From Sphingobacterium pedocola (GTDB taxonomy: Bacteria; Bacteroidota; Bacteroidia; Sphingobacteriales; Sphingobacteriaceae), in the NCBI RefSeq assembly GCF_015209965.1, contig NZ_MU158690.1:186854-250853 (forward strand): a DNA stretch of 64,000 nucleotides, in the 5' to 3' direction. The translations under genes and the position numbers were made by a program. Positions within the stretch are counted from its first letter, which is position 1; every line of letters begins with the position of its first letter. The notes beneath the pieces were generated by a model. The model did no database searches. It had not been told where the DNA came from and was given only the letters and a program-made list of their open reading frames with translations. Shown piece after piece: positions 26,592 through 35,630 of this stretch.

Positions 26592-29500
26592 ATGATAAAA
26601 AAGATATCCTGTTCTTTAGCCGTTGCAGTTGCTTTCCTTAATTTAAATGAGAGCCTGGCGCAGCAAGAAACGTTGTTGTTGCGTAATCCAAGTATAAGTG
26701 AGACACACATCTCCTTTGTGTATGGAGGTGATATTTGGGTCGCCGATAAAAGTGGCCAGAATCCAAGAAGGCTTACTGTAAACCCCGGTGTCGAACAAAA
26801 TCCGGTTTTTTCTCCGGACGGGTCACAGATTGCTTTTACAGGCAATTACGACGGTAATACAGATGTGTATGTCGTGCCTGTTAAAGGCGGGGTACCTAAA
26901 CGTGTTACTTTCCACCCTTCCTCGGATGTGGTAAGAGGATGGCTGAACAATAACGAAATTTATTTTACCACTACGCGTGAATTCAACTATTCCTTAGGCG
27001 CACGGTTATACAAAACAAATTTGCAGGGTGCGTTGGCAACACCGTTGCTGATGCCCGAGGCATACCAGGGTTCTCCTTCGGGAGATGGCCGATACTGGGC
27101 GTATATTAAAAATGGCGACCCTACGGAACGGGACCGTGTCGCATTTAAGCGCTATAGAGGCGGCGGTATGCCTTCGATCTGGATCTTTGATGCCAAAACT
27201 AAAAATGTAGAGATTGTCCCGGGAGAACGATGTAACGATGTGAAGCCAATTTGGTTAGGGAATAAAGTTTATTTCTTGTCCGATAGGGATAAAATTGTTA
27301 ATATCTTCAGTTATGATGTAAAATCAAAAGAGATAGAAAAGCTTACGAACTACATGGATTATGATGTGCGTAGCTTGCAGGGGAATGGAAACGAGTTAAC
27401 CTTCGAATATGCAGGGCGTATCCATATTTTGGAGGTAGGTACCACAAAAGTAAGTTCCTTATCCATCTCTGTAAATCCAGATGTCCTGCACAAAAGAGCC
27501 CATTATGTAAATCTCAGAGAGGATATTAGGGGTTTTAGCATCTCTCCGACGGGGCAACGTGCATTATTTGAAAGTCGTGGCGAAATTATCTCTGTTCCAA
27601 AAGAAAAGGGTGATGCTAGAAATATTTCTAACGCTGCAGGAAGTCACGAACGCTTTCCGGCTTGGTCGCCAAATGGGAAATGGATCTCGTATCTATCCGA
27701 TAAAAATGGGAAATATGAATTGGTGCTTCGCGATCAAAAAGCGGTAACGGAACCTGTCTACATTAATTTAGGAGCCGGGCCATTTTACTTTCAACCGCAG
27801 TGGTCGCCCGATAGCAAGAAATTGTTTTTCAACGATGCCCACCTTAATTTGTACTACGTGGATGTAATCAGTAAGAATGTCACACTCGTCGATTCGGATA
27901 AGTTAAGCTCCACATTGGGCCGTACCCGTAATCACTTTGAATCGGCATGGTCTTTTGACTCCAATTGGATTGCATATTCCAAATCGTTAATTAATGGGGT
28001 CAGTGCAATCTTTATGTATGACCTGGGAAGCGGGAAAAGTCACCAGATTACCGATGGGATGAGTCAAGCCGGCAGTCCAACTTTCAGTAGAGATGGTAAA
28101 TATCTGTTCTTCGCCGCAAGTACCAATACCGGGTTAACAAACTCGGGTTTACATATGAGCGCCTATGAGCGCAGTCCGAATTATAGTGTATATGCATTTA
28201 TTTTATCAAAAAAAACACCGTCTATTTTTAAAAACGAAAGTGACGAAGAAACGGTAAAAGAAGATAAATCCGAAGACCCTAAAAAGGCAGATGAAAGGGA
28301 AGAGCGTAAAAAGAAGGAGGATAAGGCGTTAACCGTAGAAAAAGCACCGGTTAAAAAACTGGATGTAGATTTTGAAGACATCAATAACCGCATCGTGGCC
28401 TTACCTTTGCCTGTAGGGTACTATAGCTTGGATGGTAGTGTAGATAAGATGCTGACCTATCGCCGAGGAGGTACATTGGGTGTGTACGATCTTGATAAAT
28501 TAGAAAATAAGACGTTGATCGAAAACGTGAGAGCGTTTGAAATAAGTGCAGACGGTAAACGGATGATCTATTCGAATGGCAGGGATTATTTTATCGTACC
28601 TACTGGGCAGAAGCCTGGGCCAGATAGCGGTAAGCTGAATATAAACGATTTCAAATACGAGGTTGATCCTGCTGCGGAATGGAAGCAGGTGTTTAATGAA
28701 GTGTGGTCGCTTCAGAAAGACTTTTTCTATGTAGAGAATATGCATGGTGTCGATTGGACGGCCGTTAAAGTTAAATATGAAAAATTCCTTCCCTATGTCA
28801 ATCATCGCTCCGATCTAGGTTACCTGCTTAACGAAATGATGGGAGAGATGGTGGTCGGTCACAATTATATCTATCCAGGGGATGAGCCGTCTACACCATC
28901 GGTGAGCACGGGTGTACTGGGTGCCGATTTAGAAGCTGTCAACGGTGTGTATAAGATTAATAAAATCTTTACGCGTTTGGACTGGAATCCGGCGTTTAAA
29001 GCGCCGTTAGCAGAGCCTGGCTTGAATATTAAAGAGGGAAGTTATATTGTAGGGGTAGATGGTGTGAAATTAGATGCCTCGGTTAATATCTATAAGTTAC
29101 TGGAGCAACGGGTAGATAAACAAGTTACACTGCGTATCCATTCGAAGCCGACATACGAAGGAGGGAAGGATCTTGTCGTGAAACCGATTTCTTTTACAGA
29201 CGAAATAGCGTTGAGAAGAATGGATTGGGTAGAGAACAACCGAAAGAAGGTAGATCAAATGAGTAAGGGGCAGATCGCTTATGTGTATATGCCGAATACA
29301 GGACAAGAAGGTTATACGTATTTCAATCGTTATTATTTCTCTCAAATGGATAAAAAAGCCCTGTTAATGGATGAAAGAAATAATGGGGGAGGTTCTGTAG
29401 CAGATTATGTTATTGATCTTTTGTCCCGCGAACTGATCGCAGGTTGGGGCATCCGCGACGGTAAAAGTTTCACCACACCGGGTAACGGAATCTATGGTCC

Positions 29501-29873
29501 TAAAGCGATGATCATCAACGAGAATGCGGGATCTGGAGGAGATATGATGCCATATATGTTTCGGTTCAAAGGACTGGGTAAGCTAGTCGGACGCACGACG
29601 ATGGGGATTTTAGTGGGCATCTCGGGCTATCCGCCATTGCTGGATGGTGGACGGATTACCTCACCAAACTTCGGTGTATTTGATCTTAACGGAAATTATA
29701 TCATTGAAAACGAAGGTGTAGCTCCTGATATTTTCATCGAACAAATGCCAAAAGATCTATTGGAAGGCAAAGATCCACAATTGGAAAGGACGGTTCAGCT
29801 CCTTTTGGAAGAAATGAAAACGTATCCGTATAACGAAATCAAAAAGCCGGCGGATCCGATCCGTGTCAATTAA
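26592..29873 (+). CDS. Tricorn-protease-like S41 peptidase (periplasmic)
   Basis: With ATG 26592 the protein has 1093 residues and a signal peptide (MIKKISCSLAVAVAFLNLNESLAQ). A beta-propeller (about 30-540) has WD/PD40-type blades such as NPVFSPDGSQIAFTGNYDG and FPAWSPNGKWISYLSDKNG. A lysine/glutamate-rich linker follows (about 548-590, KEDKSEDPKKADEREERKKK). The C-half has the tricorn C1 helices, a PDZ-like segment (about 780-850, IVGVDGVKL) and the S41 core with NAGSGGDMMPYMF. His757 in VVGHNYIYPGD and Ser981 are the expected His and nucleophile of the tricorn tetrad. It would trim peptides in the envelope. Confidence 0.93.
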   Translation: MIKKISCSLAVAVAFLNLNESLAQQETLLLRNPSISETHISFVYGGDIWVADKSGQNPRRLTVNPGVEQNPVFSPDGSQIAFTGNYDGNTDVYVVPVKGGVPKRVTFHPSSDVVRGWLNNNEIYFTTTREFNYSLGARLYKTNLQGALATPLLMPEAYQGSPSGDGRYWAYIKNGDPTERDRVAFKRYRGGGMPSIWIFDAKTKNVEIVPGERCNDVKPIWLGNKVYFLSDRDKIVNIFSYDVKSKEIEKLTNYMDYDVRSLQGNGNELTFEYAGRIHILEVGTTKVSSLSISVNPDVLHKRAHYVNLREDIRGFSISPTGQRALFESRGEIISVPKEKGDARNISNAAGSHERFPAWSPNGKWISYLSDKNGKYELVLRDQKAVTEPVYINLGAGPFYFQPQWSPDSKKLFFNDAHLNLYYVDVISKNVTLVDSDKLSSTLGRTRNHFESAWSFDSNWIAYSKSLINGVSAIFMYDLGSGKSHQITDGMSQAGSPTFSRDGKYLFFAASTNTGLTNSGLHMSAYERSPNYSVYAFILSKKTPSIFKNESDEETVKEDKSEDPKKADEREERKKKEDKALTVEKAPVKKLDVDFEDINNRIVALPLPVGYYSLDGSVDKMLTYRRGGTLGVYDLDKLENKTLIENVRAFEISADGKRMIYSNGRDYFIVPTGQKPGPDSGKLNINDFKYEVDPAAEWKQVFNEVWSLQKDFFYVENMHGVDWTAVKVKYEKFLPYVNHRSDLGYLLNEMMGEMVVGHNYIYPGDEPSTPSVSTGVLGADLEAVNGVYKINKIFTRLDWNPAFKAPLAEPGLNIKEGSYIVGVDGVKLDASVNIYKLLEQRVDKQVTLRIHSKPTYEGGKDLVVKPISFTDEIALRRMDWVENNRKKVDQMSKGQIAYVYMPNTGQEGYTYFNRYYFSQMDKKALLMDERNNGGGSVADYVIDLLSRELIAGWGIRDGKSFTTPGNGIYGPKAMIINENAGSGGDMMPYMFRFKGLGKLVGRTTMGILVGISGYPPLLDGGRITSPNFGVFDLNGNYIIENEGVAPDIFIEQMPKDLLEGKDPQLERTVQLLLEEMKTYPYNEIKKPADPIRVN

Positions 29874-29903
29874 AAAAACAACAAGGAGATTTAAAATGTT
29901 ACG

Positions 29904-30048
29904 TCACTGCGAGGAAGTATGACGTGGCAGTCTTGTTGTTATGTATAAAGGATTGGTTTTTATCAGCCCCACGTTGCTCGCACACGACCCTGATCGATAT
30001 AGTTCCTTCGGAGCTGCTTCGCGGTCGTTGCTCTGTGCCTCGCAATGA
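29904..30048. repeat. REP-like intergenic repeat with TCAyTGCGAGG ends
   Basis: TCACTGCGAGG at 29904-29914 faces CCTCGCAATGA at 30038-30048, inverse complements with one mismatch. Between them are further partly inverted pieces (GACGTGGCAGTC, GCTTCGCGGTCGTTGCTC). Repeats ending in GTCATTGCGAGG are, from memory, common between genes in many Bacteroidota. An AACAACAAG..CTTGTTGTT pair (29879 and 29932) overlaps the left edge. No ORF lies here. Confidence 0.5.
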
Positions 30049-30089
30049 GGATGATATTTATTTTTTAAAATAATAACTACCTTTAAATT

Positions 30090-31040
30090 ATGAACGGATA
30101 TACAGCATCACCGAATTCACCATGGAAGTCGCTCCTTATTTTAGTGGGGCTTACCATCGGTTTAAGCATTGCGGTGCAAATGATTGTTCTTGTGGGAAAT
30201 ATTTTCATCACCGGAGATTGGGGAAACATCATCAACGATAGTAACTCGATTTATGCAGACCATAGCAACCTCACCTTCTTATATCTTTTGCTGGCGAGCA
30301 GTTCGATTGGTACTTTTTTATTGCCAGCAATCTTCTTGCAAAAAATAGAAAGCTACGCTACCTATTTCCCGGTAGAAGATATTAACAAGATAAAGAATTA
30401 TGTATTGGCTGCCGTACTATTATTTGCTTTTGCGCCCTTGATGCAGCTTATCGGAGAGTGGAACATGCGTATGCAGTTGCCGGAGGCTATGGGCGGGGTA
30501 GAAAATTGGATGCGTGCACAGGAAGACAACATGGCCGTTCTCACGAAGAATATCGTCATGGTGGATAGTGTAGGTTTGTTATTGCTCAATATCGTGGTCA
30601 TGGCGGTATTACCCGCTATTGCAGAGGAATACTTTTTTCGCGGATCACTGCAGCATATTTTTCAACGCGTATTCAAAAATCATCATGTTACAGTGTGGGT
30701 TACGGCAATTATATTTAGTGCCATTCACGTGCAGTTTTATGGCTTTTTCCCACGTCTGATACTGGGTGTTTTTTTCGGATATATGTTTGTATGGTCGCGT
30801 AATATTTGGATACCTATTATTTGTCACTTTTTGAATAATGCATCGGTTACGGTATTGGCATACGTATATACTAAACAGGGGAAGACCTACGCAGATTTGC
30901 AAGCTAGTGAAAGCTATCCAATAATTGTGTATCTTGGCAGTTTAGTACTTACCGCTGTAATAGGCTGGTATTTTTATAAACAGATACATCAAAATAAAGC
31001 AATAGATGGAGAAAGGTTGGATCAAGATCAAATCGTATAA
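30090..31040 (+). CDS. CPBP-family intramembrane metalloprotease
   Basis: The 316-residue protein has about eight membrane segments. The CPBP/Abi signature is complete: AEEYFFRGSLQHIF gives Glu179, Glu180 and Arg184 (EExxxR), followed by SAIHVQFYGFFPRLILGVFFGYMFVW and the last His motif PIICHFLNNA. Members are glutamic or metallo intramembrane endopeptidases related to Rce1 and Type II CAAX proteases; bacterial roles include bacteriocin immunity and signalling. Here it overlaps the next gene by 35 bases and stands in an operon with cdsA, so a membrane-maintenance role is more likely than immunity. Substrate unknown. Confidence 0.9.
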   Translation: MNGYTASPNSPWKSLLILVGLTIGLSIAVQMIVLVGNIFITGDWGNIINDSNSIYADHSNLTFLYLLLASSSIGTFLLPAIFLQKIESYATYFPVEDINKIKNYVLAAVLLFAFAPLMQLIGEWNMRMQLPEAMGGVENWMRAQEDNMAVLTKNIVMVDSVGLLLLNIVVMAVLPAIAEEYFFRGSLQHIFQRVFKNHHVTVWVTAIIFSAIHVQFYGFFPRLILGVFFGYMFVWSRNIWIPIICHFLNNASVTVLAYVYTKQGKTYADLQASESYPIIVYLGSLVLTAVIGWYFYKQIHQNKAIDGERLDQDQIV

Positions 31041-31236
31041 TAACGTGATTGAAAGTGAGATCGTAAAGCAAATGCTGGAACAGCATGGTGTAGAAGCGGT
31101 GTTATTAAATAAGCAGGATTCCTCCTATTTATTTGGAAAGATAGAATTATATGTGCCACAAGAACACGTACAACAAGCAGAAGTCTTAATCGGCGACTAT
31201 GGTACAACTTCTGATAATCCAAAAGATGTTAACTAG
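31006..31236 (+). CDS. DUF2007-domain small protein
   Basis: The 76-residue protein contains KIKSYNNVIESEIVKQMLEQHGVEAVLLNKQDSSY and ELYVPQEHVQQAEVLI, the ferredoxin-like DUF2007 (putative signal-transducing protein) pattern. The start at 31006 lies 35 bases inside the CPBP gene in another frame, and its own stop lies inside cdsA. Such nested overlaps point to coupled translation. Its job is unknown; small DUF2007 proteins often stand next to membrane genes in Bacteroidota. No signal peptide or membrane helix. Confidence 0.85.
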   Translation: MEKGWIKIKSYNNVIESEIVKQMLEQHGVEAVLLNKQDSSYLFGKIELYVPQEHVQQAEVLIGDYGTTSDNPKDVN

Positions 31237-32026
31237 AGCCATTACCGGATTTTTTTTTATCGTAGTTTTGATCGGAGCAATATTATTAGGTCAATATAGT
31301 TTTGTCATTTTTTTTAGTTTGCTGGGTACATGGTGTCTATTTGAATTTTACGGCATGGTGAAAAGCGACGCCGTTCGCCCTAATATCATCGTAGGATTAA
31401 TCATCGCTACAGTACTGGGAATTCTATTAAGTCTGTATTGCCTAGGAATCATTCCATTGAATAAAGTTTGGTTATTCTTGCCATTATTTTCGGTGGTATT
31501 TGTGGCGGCCTTATTTCAAAAGCGTCCACAGCCATTTCATGATATTGCGTACACGTTCTTAGGAGTAATATATGCGAGTTTCCCGTTTTTATTCTTCCTT
31601 TCATTGGGCTTTATCAAAGGCGAATACAATCCGTACATTCCGCTGGGTTTTATGCTAATTTTATGGTCTAATGATACCGGTGCTTATCTGGCCGGAAGGA
31701 GTTTTGGCAAGCGTAAATTATTTGAGCGTATTTCACCCAATAAAACATGGGAAGGTTTCATCGGAGGTATAGTATTGGCGTTTTTTGTCGCACTCAATTT
31801 GGCGCAATATTTTGGGTCCCTGCAAAAATGGGAATGGGCGGCTATGGCTATTATAATAGGCGTTTTTGGAACCTTTGGGGATTTAGTAGAATCCATGCTT
31901 AAGCGTAGTCTCGGGGTTAAAGATTCGGGTAAGATTCTCCCTGGACATGGCGGCCTACTTGATCGTTTTGACGGATTGTTGATTGCCGCGCCATTGGTTT
32001 TTGTTTTTTTATTACTTATTCAGTAA
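31226..32026 (+). CDS. cdsA: Phosphatidate cytidylyltransferase
   Basis: I choose ATG 31226 (MLTRAITGFFFIVVLIGAILLG) over 31199, because CdsA proteins begin with this MxxRxxTG block; the product is then 266 residues. It has about seven or eight membrane helices. The CDS signature is clear: WSNDTGAYLAGRSFGKRKLFERISPNKTWEGFIGG and later LPGHGGLLDRFDGLLIAAP. It makes CDP-diacylglycerol from phosphatidate and CTP in the inner membrane, the branch point to phosphatidylethanolamine and other phospholipids. The start overlaps the DUF2007 stop by 11 bases. Confidence 0.95.
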   Translation: MLTRAITGFFFIVVLIGAILLGQYSFVIFFSLLGTWCLFEFYGMVKSDAVRPNIIVGLIIATVLGILLSLYCLGIIPLNKVWLFLPLFSVVFVAALFQKRPQPFHDIAYTFLGVIYASFPFLFFLSLGFIKGEYNPYIPLGFMLILWSNDTGAYLAGRSFGKRKLFERISPNKTWEGFIGGIVLAFFVALNLAQYFGSLQKWEWAAMAIIIGVFGTFGDLVESMLKRSLGVKDSGKILPGHGGLLDRFDGLLIAAPLVFVFLLLIQ

Positions 32027-32110
32027 TAGGAATTTAGCGTAATTTAATACGATGCTTTTTTAAATTAAGTTTTGAATTTTAGTCTAATATCTTAAATCTA
32101 ATATCTACTT

Positions 32111-32779
32111 ATGGTTATTCGCTCATCAACGTTTTCTTTTCTAAAAAACCTCAAGAAAAACAATTCAAGGGAATGGTTTCAGGAACATAAAGAGGAGTAT
32201 GATCTCGCTAATCAGAATGTAAAGGAGTTTATTGAAGCGATGATTCAGCGATTGTCGGAGTTTGATCAGCAGATTAACACCGATATCAAGGCATCTAAAT
32301 GCATGTTTCGGATTTATAGAGACATCCGATTTTCGAAAGACAAGACACCGTATAAAAGCTGGTTGGCGGCAGGTATATCGATTGATGGCCGTAAATTAGA
32401 TGGACCGGAGTATTATGTTCATATTGAATCGGGGAACAACTTTTTAGCCGCGGGCTATTGGAGACCTAAAAAAGAGCATCTAGATGCGATACGTCAAGAG
32501 ATTGATTACAATGCCGTTGAATTTGTCAATACGCTAGCAGCGGGAGGATGGAAGCCGGAAGATTTGTCTCAGGAAGACAAATTAGTGCGTCCACCAGCGG
32601 GATATGATCCCAGCGATCCAAATATCGAATTATTGAAGCTCAAGAGCTTTATTCTATATAAACAGTTTTCCGATGAAGAAATGCAAAGTGCCGATGCCTT
32701 AGATAAAGTTATTAATACGTGTAAAAATATTTATCCGTTCAAGTTATTCATTCATCAGGCAATTGATATTGATAGTTAA
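32111..32779 (+). CDS. DUF2461/TIGR02453 family protein
   Basis: The 222-residue soluble protein shows the family pattern: FSFLKNLKKNNSREWFQEHKEEYD at the start, ASKCMFRIYRDIRFSKDKTPYKSW in the middle, and ESGNNFLAAGYWRPKKEHL. DUF2461 proteins are widespread in Bacteroidota and other bacteria; no function is agreed. The cdsA stop is 84 bases upstream, and a doubled TCTAATATCT (12-base period, about 32084-32105) lies just before the start. The length is normal and no sign of damage is seen. A hairpin between it and the convergent anmK gene ends both transcripts. Confidence 0.9.
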   Translation: MVIRSSTFSFLKNLKKNNSREWFQEHKEEYDLANQNVKEFIEAMIQRLSEFDQQINTDIKASKCMFRIYRDIRFSKDKTPYKSWLAAGISIDGRKLDGPEYYVHIESGNNFLAAGYWRPKKEHLDAIRQEIDYNAVEFVNTLAAGGWKPEDLSQEDKLVRPPAGYDPSDPNIELLKLKSFILYKQFSDEEMQSADALDKVINTCKNIYPFKLFIHQAIDIDS

Positions 32780-32782
32780 AAA

Positions 32783-32818
32783 TGCGAATTTGCGAATTCA
32801 CAAATCTGCAAATTCGCA
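32783..32818. terminator. Hairpin between convergent DUF2461 and anmK genes
   Basis: TGCGAATTTGC (32783-32793) pairs perfectly with GCAAATTCGCA (32808-32818), leaving a 14-base loop that contains a second GAATTC. It lacks a long T run, so it may act as a weak bidirectional terminator. Confidence 0.5.
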
Positions 32819-32842
32819 ATACCTGCATGCGGCAGGAAAGCA

Positions 32843-34039
32843 CTAGTAAGGAAAACTAATTTTACCCATGCATATTGCTGGGGAATTTTTAATGTTATCG
32901 ACATGTTCTGGAGCCCCAGCTACTGTTTCATTCGCGAGCAGTGCAAATAGGCAAGCCTCTTTTGCGTCCGGATTCATGTTTATTTGTTGCATGGATTCGA
33001 TTTTCACCGAAGGAAGACCTTTGCGGATGTTTTCCATTAACAATGGATTATGAATACCCCCTCCACTCACATACACCGCCACCTGTTCGAGCCCTTCGGT
33101 CACGCGCAGAATAGCCGTTGTAATTGCCTGTGCCGAAAAGGCATTGAGCGTAGCTAAGACATCGGGATGGCTTAACGAAGCCGTATTTGTCTGCTGTTGG
33201 ACCTGGCTTAGGTAGCGAAGGTTAAACAGCTCTGGGCCCGTTGTTTTTGGAAAGTCCTGTCGTAAAAATTCTTCTGTCAGTAAGGCCGATAACAATTCAT
33301 GGTGGATGGCACCCTGTTTCGCGATTTCGGCATCCTTATCCATCTCTATCCCGCAATGAGCCTCTACATATTGATTCATCAGGGTGTTGCCCGGACCAAG
33401 GTCTGTTGCAAAAGACATGCGGTCACTATGAGTATGCGGCAAAAAGGTAAAGTTAGATATACCACCAATATTTAATAGAATGCGGTGCTCTACTTCGTCT
33501 GTAAACAATAGATAATCACCGTAGGCGGCTAAAGGTGCACCTTCACCGCCCGCCGCAATATGCTTTTGTCGGAAATCGGATACGGTAATAATTCCTGTAT
33601 GAACGGCGATGTGGTCTCCATCTCCGATTTGGAGGGTACTGTTGGGGAGAGACAAATCTTTAGTCAATATCTGCGGCGCATGAAAAACAGTTTGGCCATG
33701 ACTTGCTATAAGATCTATCTGGGCAGGTTGAATCTGCCATTCGTTTAGCGCGCGATTGATTAGGTGAGCATGCGCTATGCCGATGAAAGCATTCAAACCA
33801 CATAATACTTGTTGATCGATTTCCCTTTTTGCGAAAATATCACGGATCCTTTTGCGAAAATCAGCTGTATATTCCATCGTGGCGAAATGAAGAAGTTCCA
33901 GTCGGGTATTCCCGCCGCTATTTCGAATGCGGCAGAGTGCAATATCAAGTCCATCTAGGGATGTACCCGACATTAAACCGATGATTAAGCGTTCGCTTTT
34001 GTTACTAATATTGTAAAGCCGTTGGATTTGTGCATTCAT
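32843..34039 (-). CDS. anmK: Anhydro-N-acetylmuramic acid kinase
   Basis: The 398-residue protein belongs to the AnmK/UPF0075 ATPase fold. The N-terminal IIGLMSGTSLDGLDIALCRI, the middle ASHGQTVFHAP, LNIGGISNFTFLP and FATDLGPGNTLMNQY, and the late VYVSGGGIHNPLL are diagnostic. It phosphorylates and opens 1,6-anhydroMurNAc from recycled peptidoglycan, giving MurNAc-6-phosphate in the cytosol. It is transcribed toward the DUF2461 gene and away from gcvH; the 77-base divergent gap carries the gcvH promoter. The start MNAQIQRLYN is plausible, slightly longer than the minimal family start. Confidence 0.96.
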   Translation of the reverse strand: MNAQIQRLYNISNKSERLIIGLMSGTSLDGLDIALCRIRNSGGNTRLELLHFATMEYTADFRKRIRDIFAKREIDQQVLCGLNAFIGIAHAHLINRALNEWQIQPAQIDLIASHGQTVFHAPQILTKDLSLPNSTLQIGDGDHIAVHTGIITVSDFRQKHIAAGGEGAPLAAYGDYLLFTDEVEHRILLNIGGISNFTFLPHTHSDRMSFATDLGPGNTLMNQYVEAHCGIEMDKDAEIAKQGAIHHELLSALLTEEFLRQDFPKTTGPELFNLRYLSQVQQQTNTASLSHPDVLATLNAFSAQAITTAILRVTEGLEQVAVYVSGGGIHNPLLMENIRKGLPSVKIESMQQINMNPDAKEACLFALLANETVAGAPEHVDNIKNSPAICMGKISFPY

Positions 34040-34068
34040 TCCATAAATATAAAAACCAGAAACTATTA

Positions 34069-34100
34069 TTTGTTAAAAAAAGCAATTTTATCTAAGTTTG
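34069..34100 (+). promoter_or_regulatory. gcvH promoter (TTTG - 20 bases - TAAGTTTG)
   Basis: TTTG at 34069-34072 and TAAGTTTG at 34093-34100 are separated by 20 bases, a textbook Bacteroidota sigma-A promoter. The predicted leader is about 10 bases, A-rich (GAAAAAAACAGAAAAA) before the ATG at 34117, with no Shine-Dalgarno, as usual in this phylum. Confidence 0.85.
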
Positions 34101-34116
34101 GAAAAAAACAGAAAAA

Positions 34117-34497
34117 ATGAATTTTCCAGCAGAATTAAAATACACAAAGGATCACGAGTGGGTTCGTGTAGAAGGAGATGAGGCTGTAATTGGTATTACA
34201 GACTTTGCACAACGTGAATTAGGCGATATCGTATTTGTCGATATCAATACTGTAGGAGAGGAAGTGGCAGCAAATGAAGTGTTTGGTACGATCGAAGCCG
34301 TGAAAACTGTTTCAGATTTATTCATGCCAACTACAGCTACGGTATTGGCCATCAATGATGCAATCGATGCTTCTCCTGAGCTAGTAAATTCTGATCCATA
34401 TGGCGAAGGATGGATTATCCGTGTGAAATTAGCAAACCTAGCAGATATCGACAGCTTATTATCTGCAGACGATTACAAATCTGAGGTAAATGCGTAA
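34117..34497 (+). CDS. gcvH: Glycine cleavage system H protein
   Basis: The 126-residue lipoyl carrier is full length. It begins with [36 protein letters not shown] and has the lipoylation motif [15 protein letters not shown] with Lys63 as the attachment site. It shuttles the aminomethyl group from GcvP (1246-4125) to GcvT, which is not in this window. It stands alone between a strong promoter and a perfect 17-bp terminator, so it is a single-gene transcript. Confidence 0.98.
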   Translation: MNFPAELKYTKDHEWVRVEGDEAVIGITDFAQRELGDIVFVDINTVGEEVAANEVFGTIEAVKTVSDLFMPTTATVLAINDAIDASPELVNSDPYGEGWIIRVKLANLADIDSLLSADDYKSEVNA

Positions 34498-34513
34498 CCA
34501 ATAAGAATTTTAA

Positions 34514-34550
34514 CAAAAAATGCCTATCAAAACTTGATAGGCATTTTTTG
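34514..34550. terminator. Terminator after gcvH
   Basis: A perfect 17-bp stem (34514-34530 with 34534-34550) closes a 3-base loop and contains A6 and T6 tracts on its two arms, so it can work in both directions, for gcvH and for the minus-strand gene ending at 34569. Confidence 0.92.
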
Positions 34551-34568
34551 TTATTCGGGAAAATAAGC

Positions 34569-35324
34569 TTATTTATTTACCTCCCTTAGTTCCACAGTGG
34601 ATTTAATTTTTGATCCTTGAAACTCCATTTCCGATGTGACATTAGAACTCTTTGTAAAAAAAGTTTTTGGATCCAATATGTAATACCCCGTTGCGGTACC
34701 AATCGAATTGCCATCCGCATCGGTGTATTTTCCTGAAATGGCGATAGGATAACCATCCGCTGTTTTTTCTGTGAGTGTATTGGCCATTATGAACTTCGCT
34801 CCCAACTGCGCTAATTCAATTTCTGAACTCCAAGATTCTCCAATAGCCACTTCATGTTCTGGGAAAGAAACAGACATACCTTGTATACTGCCCATGTCAA
34901 ACGCTGCGTCAGGGACATTCGGAAAGTCCATACTGATGATATTTGCTTTTTTGTCCATCACAATAGAAAGTGTGCTTTCCAGCAACGGTTTAATTTGGGA
35001 GGCCATCATCTCTTCCATTTGGCTTTCTGCTGCTTTTTCCGAATCATATGATATCGTCATCATCCCCGCATTGATATCGGTACGGATTTTTGTGTATTTG
35101 GCCTGATAGGTTATCGATTCGGCCGTAACTTCAGTTGCGGCCATTGTCATGCCCATGTTCATATCCATAATCATGCTTTCTGACCCTTCTATGTCCGATT
35201 TCATGATCATTTCATACGTTTTCGTTTCTCCTTGTTGCGGATTAAGACGTAATAGTACTTTTTCTTGGGCGTGGGTATAAACGGTAAAACAGACTAATAA
35301 TAGTATGGAACTTAATTTCTTCAT
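34569..35324 (-). CDS. Secreted protein of DUF6263-like type, unknown function
   Basis: The 251-residue protein has a signal peptide (MKKLSSILLLVCFTVYTHAQ), then LRLNPQQGETKTYEMIMKSDIEGSESMIMDMNMGM, a methionine-rich stretch (about 45-62), and VAIGESWSSEIEL, followed by strands ending KSTVELREVNK. The pattern (leader, KxGETY, late GESW with beta strands) fits the periplasmic DUF6263 group; this family name is from memory. Several similar proteins in Bacteroidota are annotated only as hypothetical. It is a single gene, convergent with gcvH. The methionine content may be of interest for metal binding or oxidant sensing but is not evidence for it. Confidence 0.75.
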   Translation of the reverse strand: MKKLSSILLLVCFTVYTHAQEKVLLRLNPQQGETKTYEMIMKSDIEGSESMIMDMNMGMTMAATEVTAESITYQAKYTKIRTDINAGMMTISYDSEKAAESQMEEMMASQIKPLLESTLSIVMDKKANIISMDFPNVPDAAFDMGSIQGMSVSFPEHEVAIGESWSSEIELAQLGAKFIMANTLTEKTADGYPIAISGKYTDADGNSIGTATGYYILDPKTFFTKSSNVTSEMEFQGSKIKSTVELREVNK

Positions 35325-35512
35325 CGTGTAAGTTTTAGGATGTCAATGTGGAAAGATAATGTTTTCTGCGCGTATTTGCAGCTAAAGCACAAAAAAAGTA
35401 TCGTTTATAGCGCGCGCATCGTTGATTTAAATATGATTAAATATTATCGCCGAATATATGATAAGGGCTTACTTTTGTATGAGCTTATGATAACATCTTG
35501 TTATAAGTAGAT

Positions 35513-35524
35513 AATTATAAACAG
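35513..35524 (+). promoter_or_regulatory. AATTATAAACAG motif upstream of the pectin enzyme operon
   Basis: This is an exact copy of the 11-base AATTATAAACA found at four intergenic places here, all reading toward the downstream plus-strand gene. It lies about 140 bases before the first enzyme gene. Confidence 0.4.
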
Positions 35525-35592
35525 GAATAAAAGCACAAAATTGTGTTTTTTTGAGTTGACAATTTTAATGTTATAATTGAAGGTTATAAACT

Positions 35593-35630
35593 AGATCTCG
35601 CGTTACAGTACAAAAGTAACGAGGGGATCT
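35593..35630 (+). promoter_or_regulatory. Leader hairpin before the pectin enzyme operon
   Basis: AGATC..CGTTAC (35593-35606) pairs with GTAACG..GATCT (35616-35630) with a small internal bulge and a 9-base loop, and TTTTAT follows. It ends 30 bases before the ATG. It could be an attenuator or an mRNA-stabilising structure. Confidence 0.35.

Noticed and set aside
35557..35585. TTGACA..TATAAT-like promoter before the pectin operon
   Set aside because: Both hexamer-like strings are present, but the spacing is only about 10 bases, and this phylum does not use that consensus.
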